64,000 nt of DNA from Saltatorellus ferox (GTDB lineage: Bacteria; Planctomycetota; UBA1135; GCA-002686595): positions 3,415,524-3,479,523 of the forward strand of contig CP036434.1 in the NCBI GenBank assembly GCA_007751475.1, given 5' to 3'. The notes under the pieces are model-generated. The model ran no database searches. It had not been told where the DNA came from and saw nothing but the letters and a program-made list of their open reading frames with translations. The position numbers and the translations under genes were made by a program. The first letter of the stretch is position 1; each line of letters opens with the position of its first letter. This document shows positions 16,362-24,834 of this stretch, piece after piece.

Positions 16362-17311
16362 CACGTGGCGTGCTGCACGGTTCTGGTGGCTCCCAGCAGA
16401 CGGTCGGCGGTGCCGTGGAACAGCTGAACGCACTCCGCCTCCGAGAGTCCGAGTTCGGCCGCCACCTGGCGCCATTCCGTCAAGCGCTCGGAGCGCCAGC
16501 CCTGGGGGAAGACGTTCGAGTCGGTGCCGAAGGCCACTCGATCGACGCCGAAGACGTCGAGGGCTCGCTCCAGAACGCTCGTCAGGCTCGGGTGGTCAGG
16601 CTGGGTCTTGACCCAGCCATTGGTGGATGAGGTATCCGTGATGACGTTGGAACACTGCGCGCCCGCGATCAGCGTTTCGCGGAAGAACCCCGCGCCGAAG
16701 TGCGGGATGCAGAAGGTGAGGCCCGGGTGCGCGCACGCCGCCGGGATGACCTCGAGCGGGTTCGCGTAGCGGAGGTCGTAGGGGCGCGGCAGTCCGAGCA
16801 GATCGCGCAGCTTGATCACGAGGATGCCGCAGTGGACGTAGGCGATGGCCTCGTGCTCCTCCAGGAGATCGAGCACGGGGCGAACCGCGTCGTCCGAGAG
16901 GTGGTAGTGGTGCATCGCGGGGAACAGGAGGACGCCGCGGAAGCCCCGTTCCTCCAGGAGCGGGCGAAGCCTTTCCGCGGCCCCGGGTGCAGCCGGGTTG
17001 CAGACCGCGATCGGCACGAGGCGGCCCTTCGAACGGGCCGCCATCTCGCCCACGGTCTGGATCTCCTCGGGGGCGCTGGCGAAGGCCGCGAGCCTCGTCA
17101 CCCCGTGCTCGTCGAGCTGGCCGACCCAGCGCTCCAGGTGCGCGTCGATCCCTGGCTCCGGAAGTTCGATGCCCATCCGGCCCGTGACGTCCCGGAGCTT
17201 CTGCTCGACGGGTCCAGGGAGCGGGCTCTGGGAAGCGAGTGCATCGAAGAACGGCCGCGCGAAGATATGGGCGTGGAAGTCCGTGATCGGCGTGGGAATC
17301 GTCTTCGTCAT
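16361..17311 (-). CDS. Amidohydrolase-family (ACMSD-like) metal-dependent hydrolase
   Basis: A 316-residue TIM-barrel amidohydrolase_2-type protein. DFHAHIF near residue 11 supplies the HxH ligands. Later motifs are AYVHCGI, FCIPHFGAGFF (metal His) and the terminal FGTDSNVFP with the catalytic Asp. Members include decarboxylases and hydrolases of small carboxylated compounds; the substrate here is not predictable. There is no signal peptide. The gene overlaps the downstream barrel lipoprotein by TGATG. It is divergent from the SDR gene, with about 150 bp between them. Confidence 0.85.
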   Translation of the reverse strand: MTKTIPTPITDFHAHIFARPFFDALASQSPLPGPVEQKLRDVTGRMGIELPEPGIDAHLERWVGQLDEHGVTRLAAFASAPEEIQTVGEMAARSKGRLVPIAVCNPAAPGAAERLRPLLEERGFRGVLLFPAMHHYHLSDDAVRPVLDLLEEHEAIAYVHCGILVIKLRDLLGLPRPYDLRYANPLEVIPAACAHPGLTFCIPHFGAGFFRETLIAGAQCSNVITDTSSTNGWVKTQPDHPSLTSVLERALDVFGVDRVAFGTDSNVFPQGWRSERLTEWRQVAAELGLSEAECVQLFHGTADRLLGATRTVQHAT

Positions 17312-17465
17312 GGGATTGGAGGGGCGGAGGAGCCGGGGCCCGGATCATGGTACGTGGCCAAGCAGGATTTCCACCTCGGGGCTCATTCCTTTCCCCAGGA
17401 GTCCGGGTGGAGTTTCCTTTCGAGGCCACCGCCACCCCCGGGGGCATCTGCTACAACCCGTCGCC

Positions 17466-18248
17466 ATGAAAACAGACACCACCCTGAACACAGAGGCGCT
17501 CCAAGGGAGAGACACTCCGGGCAAGGAAGGCGCTGGCAAGGTGGCGCTCGTCACCGGGGCGGCCCAGGGCATCGGCCGCGGCATCGCAGGTGAGCTCATT
17601 CGTCGCGGCTACCTCGTTCACGCGGCCTACCACAGCGAATCGAAGGCCGAGAGCACCGAGGAGCTGGTCGGGAAGGGCCGCGCGCACCAGGCGGAACTCA
17701 CGCGGGCCGAGGAGGCGCAGCGTCTCGTCGGCGCGGTGATCGAGCGTAGCGGTCGGCTCGACGTTCTCGTGCACGCCGTGGGGCCCTACCTGACGCGGCC
17801 CCTCTCGGAAACGAAGCCCGCCGACCACGAGGCGATGCTCCAGGGCAATCTCTTCACGGCGATTCACATGATCGATGCCGCGCGCTCCCCTTTGCGCGAG
17901 AGCCACGGTGCGTACCTCTTCTTCGGCTGCGCGGGCCTGGAGCGCTGGCGCGCGAGGCAGGTCACGGCGGCCTACATCGCGTCGAAGGCCGCGCTACTCG
18001 TGACGATGCGAGCGCTCAGCATCGAGGAAGCAGAGTTCGGCGTTCGGGCGAACATGATCTCCCCGGGTTTCGTGCCGCACGACGGCGCCGCGGAGGACAC
18101 GCTGTCGGACGATCTACACAAGAAGATTCCAATCGGTCGTCCGGCCGAGATGGGCGAGGTGACCGAGGCGGCGGCGTTCCTGGTCTCCCAGGCAGCGTCG
18201 CACATCGTCGGTCAGAATCTCGAGGTCGCGGGCGGCTGGATGCTCTGA
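17466..18248 (+). CDS. SDR-family oxidoreductase, possibly pteridine-reductase-like
   Basis: A 260-residue Rossmann-fold short-chain dehydrogenase started at ATG 17466; an in-frame upstream extension has no SDR features. The nucleotide motif is GAAQGIGRG (31-39), then LDVLVHAVG and the catalytic pair Y170/K174 in YIASK. The position 13 residues before Y170, where FabG-like enzymes have serine, is glycine (G157), with C155 nearby. The C-terminal end is VAGGWML. Closeness to folK, folB and a QueD-type gene suggests, but does not show, a pterin substrate. The gene is convergent with folK (24 bp apart). Confidence 0.85.
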   Translation: MKTDTTLNTEALQGRDTPGKEGAGKVALVTGAAQGIGRGIAGELIRRGYLVHAAYHSESKAESTEELVGKGRAHQAELTRAEEAQRLVGAVIERSGRLDVLVHAVGPYLTRPLSETKPADHEAMLQGNLFTAIHMIDAARSPLRESHGAYLFFGCAGLERWRARQVTAAYIASKAALLVTMRALSIEEAEFGVRANMISPGFVPHDGAAEDTLSDDLHKKIPIGRPAEMGEVTEAAAFLVSQAASHIVGQNLEVAGGWML

Positions 18249-18272
18249 TCGCGTCCTGGTAGGCGGTATCCG

Positions 18273-18839
18273 CTACGCGAGCCGCGCCGCGATATCGGCG
18301 AGTCGTTCTTTCGACTGCGGGTGTTTGAGCGAAGGGGCGACCTCCGCGCTGGGAAGCGCCGCGTGGCGCTTGGTGCCGAGATCCGGGTGCGGGACCACGA
18401 CCTCGTCGTGCTTGTTGCGGATCACCTCTCCCTGGATCAGGAGGATGTCGATGTCGATCGCGACGCGGCGTGGATCGTCGCGAGTGCGGCCGAGTTCCTC
18501 TTCGAGTCGGCGCAGCTCCTTGCGGATCTCCTTGAAGGAGTCGGCCGTTCGGACGAGAACGGCGGCGTTCGAATAGACGCTGAGGTTCTCCTCGCTGGCG
18601 TCCTCGGGCGGGAGCGCGATCGGCTCACCCGTGTCGTTCGGGCCGCCTTCTGCGGGGCCGATGTAACGGGTCGACTTGACGAGCAGGTCGAACGAGTAGC
18701 TGATGCGGTCGATCGCCCGCGCGATCTGCTCCCTGCCGTTCAGGTTGGAACCGAGGCCGAGCACGACGAGCCGTGCGCCGGGCCGCGTATCGCGGCCCTT
18801 GGGGTACCGCTCCGGTGTGGGCTGGACCTGGCGGCTCAT
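18273..18839 (-). CDS. folK: 2-amino-4-hydroxy-6-hydroxymethyldihydropteridine pyrophosphokinase
   Basis: A 188-residue HPPK, which transfers pyrophosphate from ATP to hydroxymethyl-dihydropterin in folate synthesis. Diagnostic motifs are VLGLGSNLNGREQI near the N-terminus, a TRYIGPAEGGPND substrate loop, and RRVAIDIDILL followed by VVPHPDL, which bind ATP/Mg and pterin. I chose ATG 18839 because it overlaps the folB stop (ATGA); a longer upstream frame is an Arg/Pro-rich shadow of folB. The protein is about 25 residues longer than typical HPPKs at both ends. FolB-FolK coupling is a normal folate operon arrangement. Confidence 0.93.
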   Translation of the reverse strand: MSRQVQPTPERYPKGRDTRPGARLVVLGLGSNLNGREQIARAIDRISYSFDLLVKSTRYIGPAEGGPNDTGEPIALPPEDASEENLSVYSNAAVLVRTADSFKEIRKELRRLEEELGRTRDDPRRVAIDIDILLIQGEVIRNKHDEVVVPHPDLGTKRHAALPSAEVAPSLKHPQSKERLADIAARLA

Positions 18840-19234
18840 CGTGGTCGATCGATCAGGACGCCAACGGCATCGGTTCCTGGAACGGCGTCGGGCTTCTCGA
18901 CGGAGACGCGGACGGCGCGGGCGCCGAAGCGCTCCAGCGCGATGCGCGCGAAGTCCTCGGCCAGCGTCTCGACGAGCAGATGCTGGGCCTGGCCCGCGTG
19001 CTCGCGGAAGGCCTTGCAGACGGCGGAGTAGTCGATCGCCTTCTCCAGGTCGTCGCCGGCCGCTGCGCCCCGCGTGTCGGTGCCCAGCCAGACGTCGATC
19101 CGAAGTTCCTGGCGCATCTCTCGCTCGTGCGGATGCACGCCGATGAGCGTCCATGCCCGGAGGTTCCGGATCGTGACCAGGTCGAGTCCCGCCAGCGGCG
19201 AGCCGCCTGTCGCGACGTGTTGGGGGTCGTTCAT
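18836..19234 (-). CDS. folB: Dihydroneopterin aldolase
   Basis: A 132-residue protein if begun at ATG 19234; ATG 19276 is an alternative. FolB converts 7,8-dihydroneopterin to 6-hydroxymethyl-dihydropterin and glycolaldehyde, just before FolK. Family features are VTIRNLRAWTLIGVHPHERE (pterin-binding Glu), AIDYSAVCK with the conserved Tyr, and VSVEKPDAVP with the catalytic Lys. Its stop overlaps the folK start by ATGA. The gene is divergent from the queD-like gene. Confidence 0.92.
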   Translation of the reverse strand: MNDPQHVATGGSPLAGLDLVTIRNLRAWTLIGVHPHEREMRQELRIDVWLGTDTRGAAAGDDLEKAIDYSAVCKAFREHAGQAQHLLVETLAEDFARIALERFGARAVRVSVEKPDAVPGTDAVGVLIDRPR

Positions 19235-19406
19235 GGGGAGAGGGCCGGCGCTGGGCGCCGGCAGGGTCGCGATCATAGCGGTTCGGAGGCGGCGATCGCC
19301 GCCCGGGACGTCGGCCTTTTCCCTGCGGTGGAATCGGGGCTCCGCTCCGGCCGGAGTGAGTGTAATTGCTGGCCGCACCAGGGCGCGGAATCGCTAAGCT
19401 CCCGGT

Positions 19407-19865
19407 ATGAGCGGTTCGGTGACCATTTCCAGGCGGATCGAGTGGGATATGGCCCACCGTCTAGGCCCCCGATGCACCACGAAGTGCAAGAACCTTCACG
19501 GGCACAGGTACGTCGCCATCGCGACGCTGGCGGCCGACACGACCGACGATCTCGGCATGGTGCTGGATTTCGGCGACGCCTTCCGGGTCATGAAGGCCTT
19601 CGTGGACGGGTCCCTGGACCACGCCTGCATCGTGGACCGCGGGGACGCCGATCTCCTGGCGTTTCTGATCCAGCAGGGCGACAAGCGCTGTGAGGTTGAG
19701 TTTCCTTCCACGGTAGAGAATCTCTGTAGCTGGCTGGCGGCGCGCTTCCAGGAGGGCTTCGACACCCTGCCGGCGGCCGCCGGACGCGGCGTTCAGCTCG
19801 TCGAATTGCGCGTCTTCGAGACTCCCAACTGCTACGCGGACTGGAAGGTTCAGCCGGCTTCGTGA
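19407..19865 (+). CDS. queD: 6-carboxytetrahydropterin synthase / PTPS-family protein
   Basis: A 152-residue PTPS-family enzyme. Zinc ligands are H17 in MAHRL and the pair in LHGHRY. The catalytic Cys precedes the HGH in the canonical CX3HGH spacing (CKNLHGH), as in QueD, which makes the queuosine and 7-deazaguanine precursor. The Glu variant of PTPS-III, which substitutes for FolB, is not seen, consistent with a separate folB nearby. DFGDAFRVMKAF, LDHACI and the C-terminal ELRVFETP also fit. A TAAGCT hexamer ends 6 nt before ATG, a possible near-leaderless promoter. The stop overlaps the ABC gene start (GTGA). Confidence 0.88.
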   Translation: MSGSVTISRRIEWDMAHRLGPRCTTKCKNLHGHRYVAIATLAADTTDDLGMVLDFGDAFRVMKAFVDGSLDHACIVDRGDADLLAFLIQQGDKRCEVEFPSTVENLCSWLAARFQEGFDTLPAAAGRGVQLVELRVFETPNCYADWKVQPAS

Positions 19866-20932
19866 ACGCCGGTGGCGAGACCGACGCGTACGTCCTCGAG
19901 GCCCACGGCGTCGGGAAATCCTTCACCACGTTCGAACGGCAGCCGGGCTTCCTGGGGGTCCTGAAGAACTTCGTGGCTCGGAAGAGCGTCGTCGTCGATG
20001 CGCTCTCCGGGATCGATCTCACGGTGCGTCGCGGGGAAACGGTGGGTCTCATCGGCGCGAACGGCGCCGGGAAAACGACGCTGGTGAAGATCTTGACAGG
20101 GATCGTCCCGGCGACCACCGGCGCGGCGAGGCTCTTCGGGCGGGATTCCTTCCACCTGCGGAACCAGGAGAAGGCGCGGCTGGCGCTCGTCATGGGGCAG
20201 AAGAGTCAGCTCTGGTGGGACCTTCCGCCGATCGACTCCTTCAAGCTTCTGAAGGAGATCTACTCCATAGAGACCGTGGACTTCGACCGTCGCGTCGCCG
20301 AGTACACGAAGATGCTGGACGTCGAGGACCGGCTCAAGATCCAGCTGCGCCAGCTCTCGCTCGGCCAGCGGATGAAGATGGAGATCATCGGCGCGTTCCT
20401 GCACGACCCCGACGTCGTGTTCCTCGACGAGCCAACCATCGGGCTCGACCTCGTTTCGCGTGAGGTGATCCGGCAGTTCCTCGTGCGACTGGCCGAGGAG
20501 CGCGGGGTGACGTTCATGCTGACGAGCCACGACCTCGAGGACATCGAGGAAACCTGCAAGCGCATCGTGGTGCTGGATGGCGGGCGCATGGCGTTCGATG
20601 GCGATCTCGCGGCGCTCTCCGCACAGGTGATGGGCAAGCGTGCGATCGAGGTCCATGTCGACCCGCACACGCCGATCGATGAGAGCGCATTGAGTCGCGA
20701 CATCGCGGCCTTCGGCGCCGTGGTGGCGGGGCGAAGCGTGGCTGCCGTGACGGTGGTCGTGGACGCAGCACGCCTGCCGGAACTCGTGCCCGCGCTCTTC
20801 CAGCTGCTCCAGGTCCGTGACCTGTCGGTCGAGCGACAGCCGCTGGAGCTGCTCGTGCGCGAGATCTACCGGCGCAGCGACCGTGAGGGATCGTCGATCG
20901 CGGGCTCGCGTCCCGAAGGAGCCTCGGTGTGA
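19862..20932 (+). CDS. ABC-2 type exporter ATP-binding protein
   Basis: A 356-residue ATPase starting with a GTG that overlaps the queD stop. Walker A is GANGAGKTT (65-73), the signature is LSLGQRMKME, and Walker B is VVFLDEP followed by the switch His in MLTSHDLEDIE. A ~90-residue C-terminal extension lies beyond the ATPase core, as in the COG4586 group. Two permease genes follow with overlapping starts, making a complete three-component exporter. The substrate is unknown; known relatives export antibiotics, lipids or polysaccharides. Confidence 0.93.
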   Translation: MNAGGETDAYVLEAHGVGKSFTTFERQPGFLGVLKNFVARKSVVVDALSGIDLTVRRGETVGLIGANGAGKTTLVKILTGIVPATTGAARLFGRDSFHLRNQEKARLALVMGQKSQLWWDLPPIDSFKLLKEIYSIETVDFDRRVAEYTKMLDVEDRLKIQLRQLSLGQRMKMEIIGAFLHDPDVVFLDEPTIGLDLVSREVIRQFLVRLAEERGVTFMLTSHDLEDIEETCKRIVVLDGGRMAFDGDLAALSAQVMGKRAIEVHVDPHTPIDESALSRDIAAFGAVVAGRSVAAVTVVVDAARLPELVPALFQLLQVRDLSVERQPLELLVREIYRRSDREGSSIAGSRPEGASV

Positions 20933-21804
20933 CCCGGGCGGAGGCGAAGGTCAGTTCTTGGGAGTCCGATGCCAGGACGGATCTCGCGCTGCTCGTCAAG
21001 ACGGTGGGCTACGAGTTCCGCAAGCGGATTCAGTTCCGCACCGGTTTCTTCGTGCGTGAGGTGCTCAACGGGATGGTGCAGCCGCTGGTGATGCTGTTCG
21101 TGTTCGCTGCGATCTACCGGAGCGCTTCCGCATCCGGTGACGCGGCCGACGCCACCCTGGGCAGCTGGCAGTATTCCGAAATCGTTCGCTACGTGGCGGG
21201 GCTTCTGATTGTGATGAAGCTCGTGTTCAACGCCCGGGGGCTGGATCTGTCGGCCGAGATCTTCGAGGGGCGGATCACGAAGTACCTCACGATGCCGTTC
21301 CGGTACTTCGTGTTGATCCAGGGCCGCTTCGTTCAGTTCACGATCATGCAGGTCGTCGTGGCGACGCTCGTCTGGTGTCTGGCCTACGCGCTGATGGGGG
21401 ACCGCTGGCTCGTGCCGGTGAGCTGGCTGGCGACGGGGCAGGCGCTCACCCTGGTGCTTCTCGGGAGCTACTGCTGCTTTCTTCTGACCGTGATCTTGAA
21501 CACGCTGGCGTTCTGGCTGGACGTCGTTTGGAGCCTGCTCGTCATGGCGTGGTTCGTGATCTCCTTCGTGGGCGGCGCGATCATGCCGGTCTCGCAGATG
21601 CCGGTGTGGGCGTCGAGCGCGTTCTCCTGGCTCTTCCCGTACTGGATGATCTCGGCTCCGATCGAGATCCTGATGGGGAGGCTCGGGACGGACGCGTTTC
21701 TGCGGGGTCTCGCGATCGTCACCGTGCAGCTCGTGCTGCTGGACGCTCTCAGGCGGTTCACCTGGCGGCGCGGTCTCGCGCACTACGTGGGAGCCGGGAT
21801 GTGA
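20929..21804 (+). CDS. ABC-2 family transporter permease, first subunit
   Basis: A 291-residue membrane protein with about six transmembrane helices (for example GMVQPLVMLFVFAAIY, SLLVMAWFVISFVGGA) and the amphipathic GFFVREVLNGM entry region typical of COG4587-like permeases. It starts with a GTG overlapping the ATPase stop and ends in TGATG with the second permease, so the three proteins are probably made in fixed ratio. Confidence 0.9.
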   Translation: MTRAEAKVSSWESDARTDLALLVKTVGYEFRKRIQFRTGFFVREVLNGMVQPLVMLFVFAAIYRSASASGDAADATLGSWQYSEIVRYVAGLLIVMKLVFNARGLDLSAEIFEGRITKYLTMPFRYFVLIQGRFVQFTIMQVVVATLVWCLAYALMGDRWLVPVSWLATGQALTLVLLGSYCCFLLTVILNTLAFWLDVVWSLLVMAWFVISFVGGAIMPVSQMPVWASSAFSWLFPYWMISAPIEILMGRLGTDAFLRGLAIVTVQLVLLDALRRFTWRRGLAHYVGAGM

Positions 21805-22652
21805 TGGGGCAGCAGAGGCCATCGAGTCTGCCGGAGCGACTCCAGTGGGGTCTCCGCGTGATGCGCGCATACGCTCGCATCGGCTGGGTCCGCAAGAGTC
21901 AGTTCCGCTGGGAGTTCTTCAATCAGGTGCTGATGGACTCCCTCTTCTACGTGTCGTCCATTGCGACGTTCACGATGCTGTACGCCCTCGGCGACGACAG
22001 CGCCTCCGGGGCGGTGTCCCTCGCCGGCTGGTCGTTCGCGGACATGAAGGTGTTCCTCGGCATGACCTTCGTTGCGGACGCGCTGATGATGACCTTCCTG
22101 GGGCAACAGTGGCACTTCGGAGGCGATCTGAAGAACGGCGCGCTGGACTCGTTCCGCGTGCGCCCGGGTCCCACGGCGTTCCTCTACTTCTATCAGCGCT
22201 TCAGTCCCGAGGGGCTCACGAACCTTCTCATCGCTTCGGGCTGGCTCGTCTACGCGCTCAGTGGAGTGGTCGGCCACCAGGTTTCCGGCTGGCACGTGGC
22301 CTGGGCTCTGCCCTGCGCCATCGGACTGATCGCGTTCGCCCAGGTCTTCGTCAGCCTCTTCTACTGCCTGGTGGAACTCTGGCTGATGAACTCAGACCTG
22401 GGCCAGCTCTCGTCGCAGCTCTTCACGACGATGGGGGAGCGACCGATCGACGTCTACCCGAGCCCGATGGCGCGGTTCCTGCTGTACGTCGTGCCGGTGG
22501 CGGCGGTGTCCTGGTTTCCGTCTTCGCTCGTGCTCGGGAAGCTGAGCGGCGGCTTCGCGCTGGCCTATCCGCTGGTGCTGGTGGTCTTCGCGCTGATCGT
22601 GGTGCGGATCTTCCGGATCGGTCTGAGACGCTACGACTCGGCGATGGGGTGA
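21804..22652 (+). CDS. ABC-2 family transporter permease, second subunit
   Basis: A 282-residue membrane protein beginning at the ATG in TGATG at 21802-21806; a longer upstream frame is a shadow of the first permease. About six transmembrane segments are visible, with the cytoplasmic SFRVRPGPTAFLYF loop seen in COG3694 permeases. Together with the preceding ATPase and permease it should form a heterodimeric exporter. No substrate-binding protein is present, consistent with export. Confidence 0.9.
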   Translation: MGQQRPSSLPERLQWGLRVMRAYARIGWVRKSQFRWEFFNQVLMDSLFYVSSIATFTMLYALGDDSASGAVSLAGWSFADMKVFLGMTFVADALMMTFLGQQWHFGGDLKNGALDSFRVRPGPTAFLYFYQRFSPEGLTNLLIASGWLVYALSGVVGHQVSGWHVAWALPCAIGLIAFAQVFVSLFYCLVELWLMNSDLGQLSSQLFTTMGERPIDVYPSPMARFLLYVVPVAAVSWFPSSLVLGKLSGGFALAYPLVLVVFALIVVRIFRIGLRRYDSAMG

Positions 22653-22761
22653 AGCCATTCGGGATCCTGACTGCGGGCAGCGGTCGTACCGGCGGTGGTT
22701 CGGCACGAGCTGCTACGGCTGGGTTAGCATGGACGAGCCCCGGCCCTACTACGACTCGATC

Positions 22762-24420
22762 ATGCAAGGACTCAGCCAGCCAGTTCTCCTCCTCTCCCGC
22801 TTCGCGGCGCTCGTTGCCGTCGTCTCGCCTGTGGTCGCTGCCCAGGTCCCGGACGCCACGGTGGTGCTCTTCGGCGCAGACCCTTCAGCAGGGCCGAGCA
22901 CGACCGGGCCAGTGTTCTTGGAGGGATTGTCCACGGGAGCGGACGGCGGCTGGGCGATTTCCGGTCGACTCGACGTGGGGCAGACCTTCAGCCGTTCTGC
23001 CCTGTTCGGCGATCTGAGTCCCAACGGCGGCGCGGCGCAGCTTCTTCGGATTCCTGCGGATATTGCTAGCTGGCCTCAGATGCACCTCCTCCAGCCGAGC
23101 CCTGCGAGTGGGCGACTGGCCTATATCGAAAGCGTCTACCCTGGGATCGGCGGCTCCCTGGGCGGGGGACGGAGCGTGTGGATCGACGACCAGCTCATGG
23201 CGCGGTCCGGAGATCCACTCGGGACGCCAGGGCGGACCTGGAGGGATTTCCGGGACATCGTTCATCTCGCGGACGGAAGCTCTTTCGTTCGCGGTCGATT
23301 CTCGGACGCCCAGCAGACTGGAGACTGCGTCGCACGCTACCCCGGTCCGGTCGATCTCCTCGGCAGCGGCGATGTCTTGCCGGGACTCCCCTCACCCGTG
23401 ACGGAGATCCTGCACCTCGGGGTCAGCCCTGACGGGCGTCACTGGATCGCGCGCGTTCGCTTTGGCCTGAATACCCGCGACGCGATCGTGGTAGACGGCG
23501 CTTTGTACGATTTCGGCGGCGGGCTCGGCGCCTATCAGTGGGGCCCGGCTCCCGATTTTTTTACGGGGCCGGGCGGCACCTTCGCCTCTTTCGGTTCGAT
23601 CGCGATCAACAACGGGGGTGATGCAGCGTTCACCTGCTACGTCTCGGCCTCGGGTGGCGCCAGAGGTTTCATCGTTCGGAACCGGCGTGCGGTGGAAAGC
23701 TGGCTCCCGGGCACAGTACTGGAGAGCTTCGAGGCGATGGACGCCCGCGGATTCGTTGCCACGATCAGGGAGCCGGCGGACGTGGAAGTCTCCGTGGAAG
23801 CGCTTTCCGCCGCGGCGGCCGGGTCGACGATCGACGTCGACGGCGACGGAACCGCAGACCCCGGCTGGGCGCTCGCTTCAGGTTCTTGGGCCAATGCGCT
23901 GGCATTTTCTGCCGACGGTACACGCCTCTACTGGCAAGGCCTCCTCGCGGGACCTTCCGGCGAAGAGCCCTTCGTGGTCGTTCGACTCGATCGGTACGGA
24001 GCCGCCCAGCCGATCTGTGCCGGTCAACCGAACAGCACCGGACGACCCGCTCGGATCACGGCGCTCGGTTCGCGCGCGGTGCCAGGCGGGGACCTCACGC
24101 TCCGTTGCATCGAACTCCCGGCCGCCAGTGCTGGCATGTTCCTGGTTTCGGCGACGAGCGGTTTTCAGCCCGGTGCCGGGGGAAGCGTCGGCGACCTGTG
24201 CCTGTCCGGATCCATCGGACGCTACCAGCAGGTGCCGTTTTTGGCCGGTGCAGACGGCCGCGCGGGACTCGCGATCGACCTCCTCTCCATCCCTCAGCCG
24301 AATGGCGCCGTCTCCGCCGCAGCTGGCTCGACGTGGCACTTCCAATCGTGGTACCGCGACTCGTCCATGGGGCAGCCGACGTCGAACTTCAGCGATGCGA
24401 TCCGAGTGCAGTTGAGGTGA
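22762..24420 (+). CDS. Secreted protein with C-terminal Cys/NSTG/IGRY domain
   Basis: I prefer ATG 22762, which gives a clean signal peptide ending near VVAAQ; ATG 22729 adds 11 residues. The body (~residues 25-410) is beta-rich, with repeats that look like a WD/propeller-type fold but match no family I know. The last 140 residues (DNA 23998-24417) contain ICAGQPNSTG, DLTL, a LCLSGSIGRY motif, a Pro-Gln-Pro turn, TWHFQSWYRD and PTSNF. Nearly the same pattern ends the GH16 protein at 30627-32918. A Cys pair (C in ICAG and C in LCL) could form a disulfide. Function is unknown; an attachment or sorting domain is inferred. Confidence 0.75.
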   Translation: MQGLSQPVLLLSRFAALVAVVSPVVAAQVPDATVVLFGADPSAGPSTTGPVFLEGLSTGADGGWAISGRLDVGQTFSRSALFGDLSPNGGAAQLLRIPADIASWPQMHLLQPSPASGRLAYIESVYPGIGGSLGGGRSVWIDDQLMARSGDPLGTPGRTWRDFRDIVHLADGSSFVRGRFSDAQQTGDCVARYPGPVDLLGSGDVLPGLPSPVTEILHLGVSPDGRHWIARVRFGLNTRDAIVVDGALYDFGGGLGAYQWGPAPDFFTGPGGTFASFGSIAINNGGDAAFTCYVSASGGARGFIVRNRRAVESWLPGTVLESFEAMDARGFVATIREPADVEVSVEALSAAAAGSTIDVDGDGTADPGWALASGSWANALAFSADGTRLYWQGLLAGPSGEEPFVVVRLDRYGAAQPICAGQPNSTGRPARITALGSRAVPGGDLTLRCIELPAASAGMFLVSATSGFQPGAGGSVGDLCLSGSIGRYQQVPFLAGADGRAGLAIDLLSIPQPNGAVSAAAGSTWHFQSWYRDSSMGQPTSNFSDAIRVQLR

Positions 24421-24834
24421 ACCCCGGCGAAGGAGGTCTCCGGGTGTCATCCAGTGCCCTGCGGCAAGGGTACGCCGCATTCGTTTCGCGTCTTTAGGTC
24501 CGTAGCTGCGTTGCCGAATCTTGGGCGGGACTACTGCTAAGCACTTCGACTCGGACACCTTGCTAAGAAACGAGAGTCGCTGAAACCAATGCGACGTACC
24601 TCGGCAGCGCGCCGGGGAGCTCGTCGATTTCGACGCGATCGAGAACTCGAAGGCAGCGGTGCAGGGAAAGGCGCGAGCTAACCGTCCAGGGACGTCACGA
24701 TTCGTGGTACAGGTCGTAGACCTGAACTGAGGTCACTCCGCGCCGAGTCTCGAATCGAGCGCCAAGAGCGACCTGGAGGCTCGGTCTCTTGCCCCGCGAC
24801 ATTCCCAGAGGCACCCGTATCCCCAGAGGAATCC
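24421..24834. other. Intergenic region with no recognised element
   Basis: About 410 bp between two plus-strand secreted-protein genes. I see no ORF of substance, no tRNA, no strong hairpin with a T-run and no convincing promoter pair. The only clear signal is AGAGGA just before the downstream double ATG at 24835. Confidence 0.5.
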
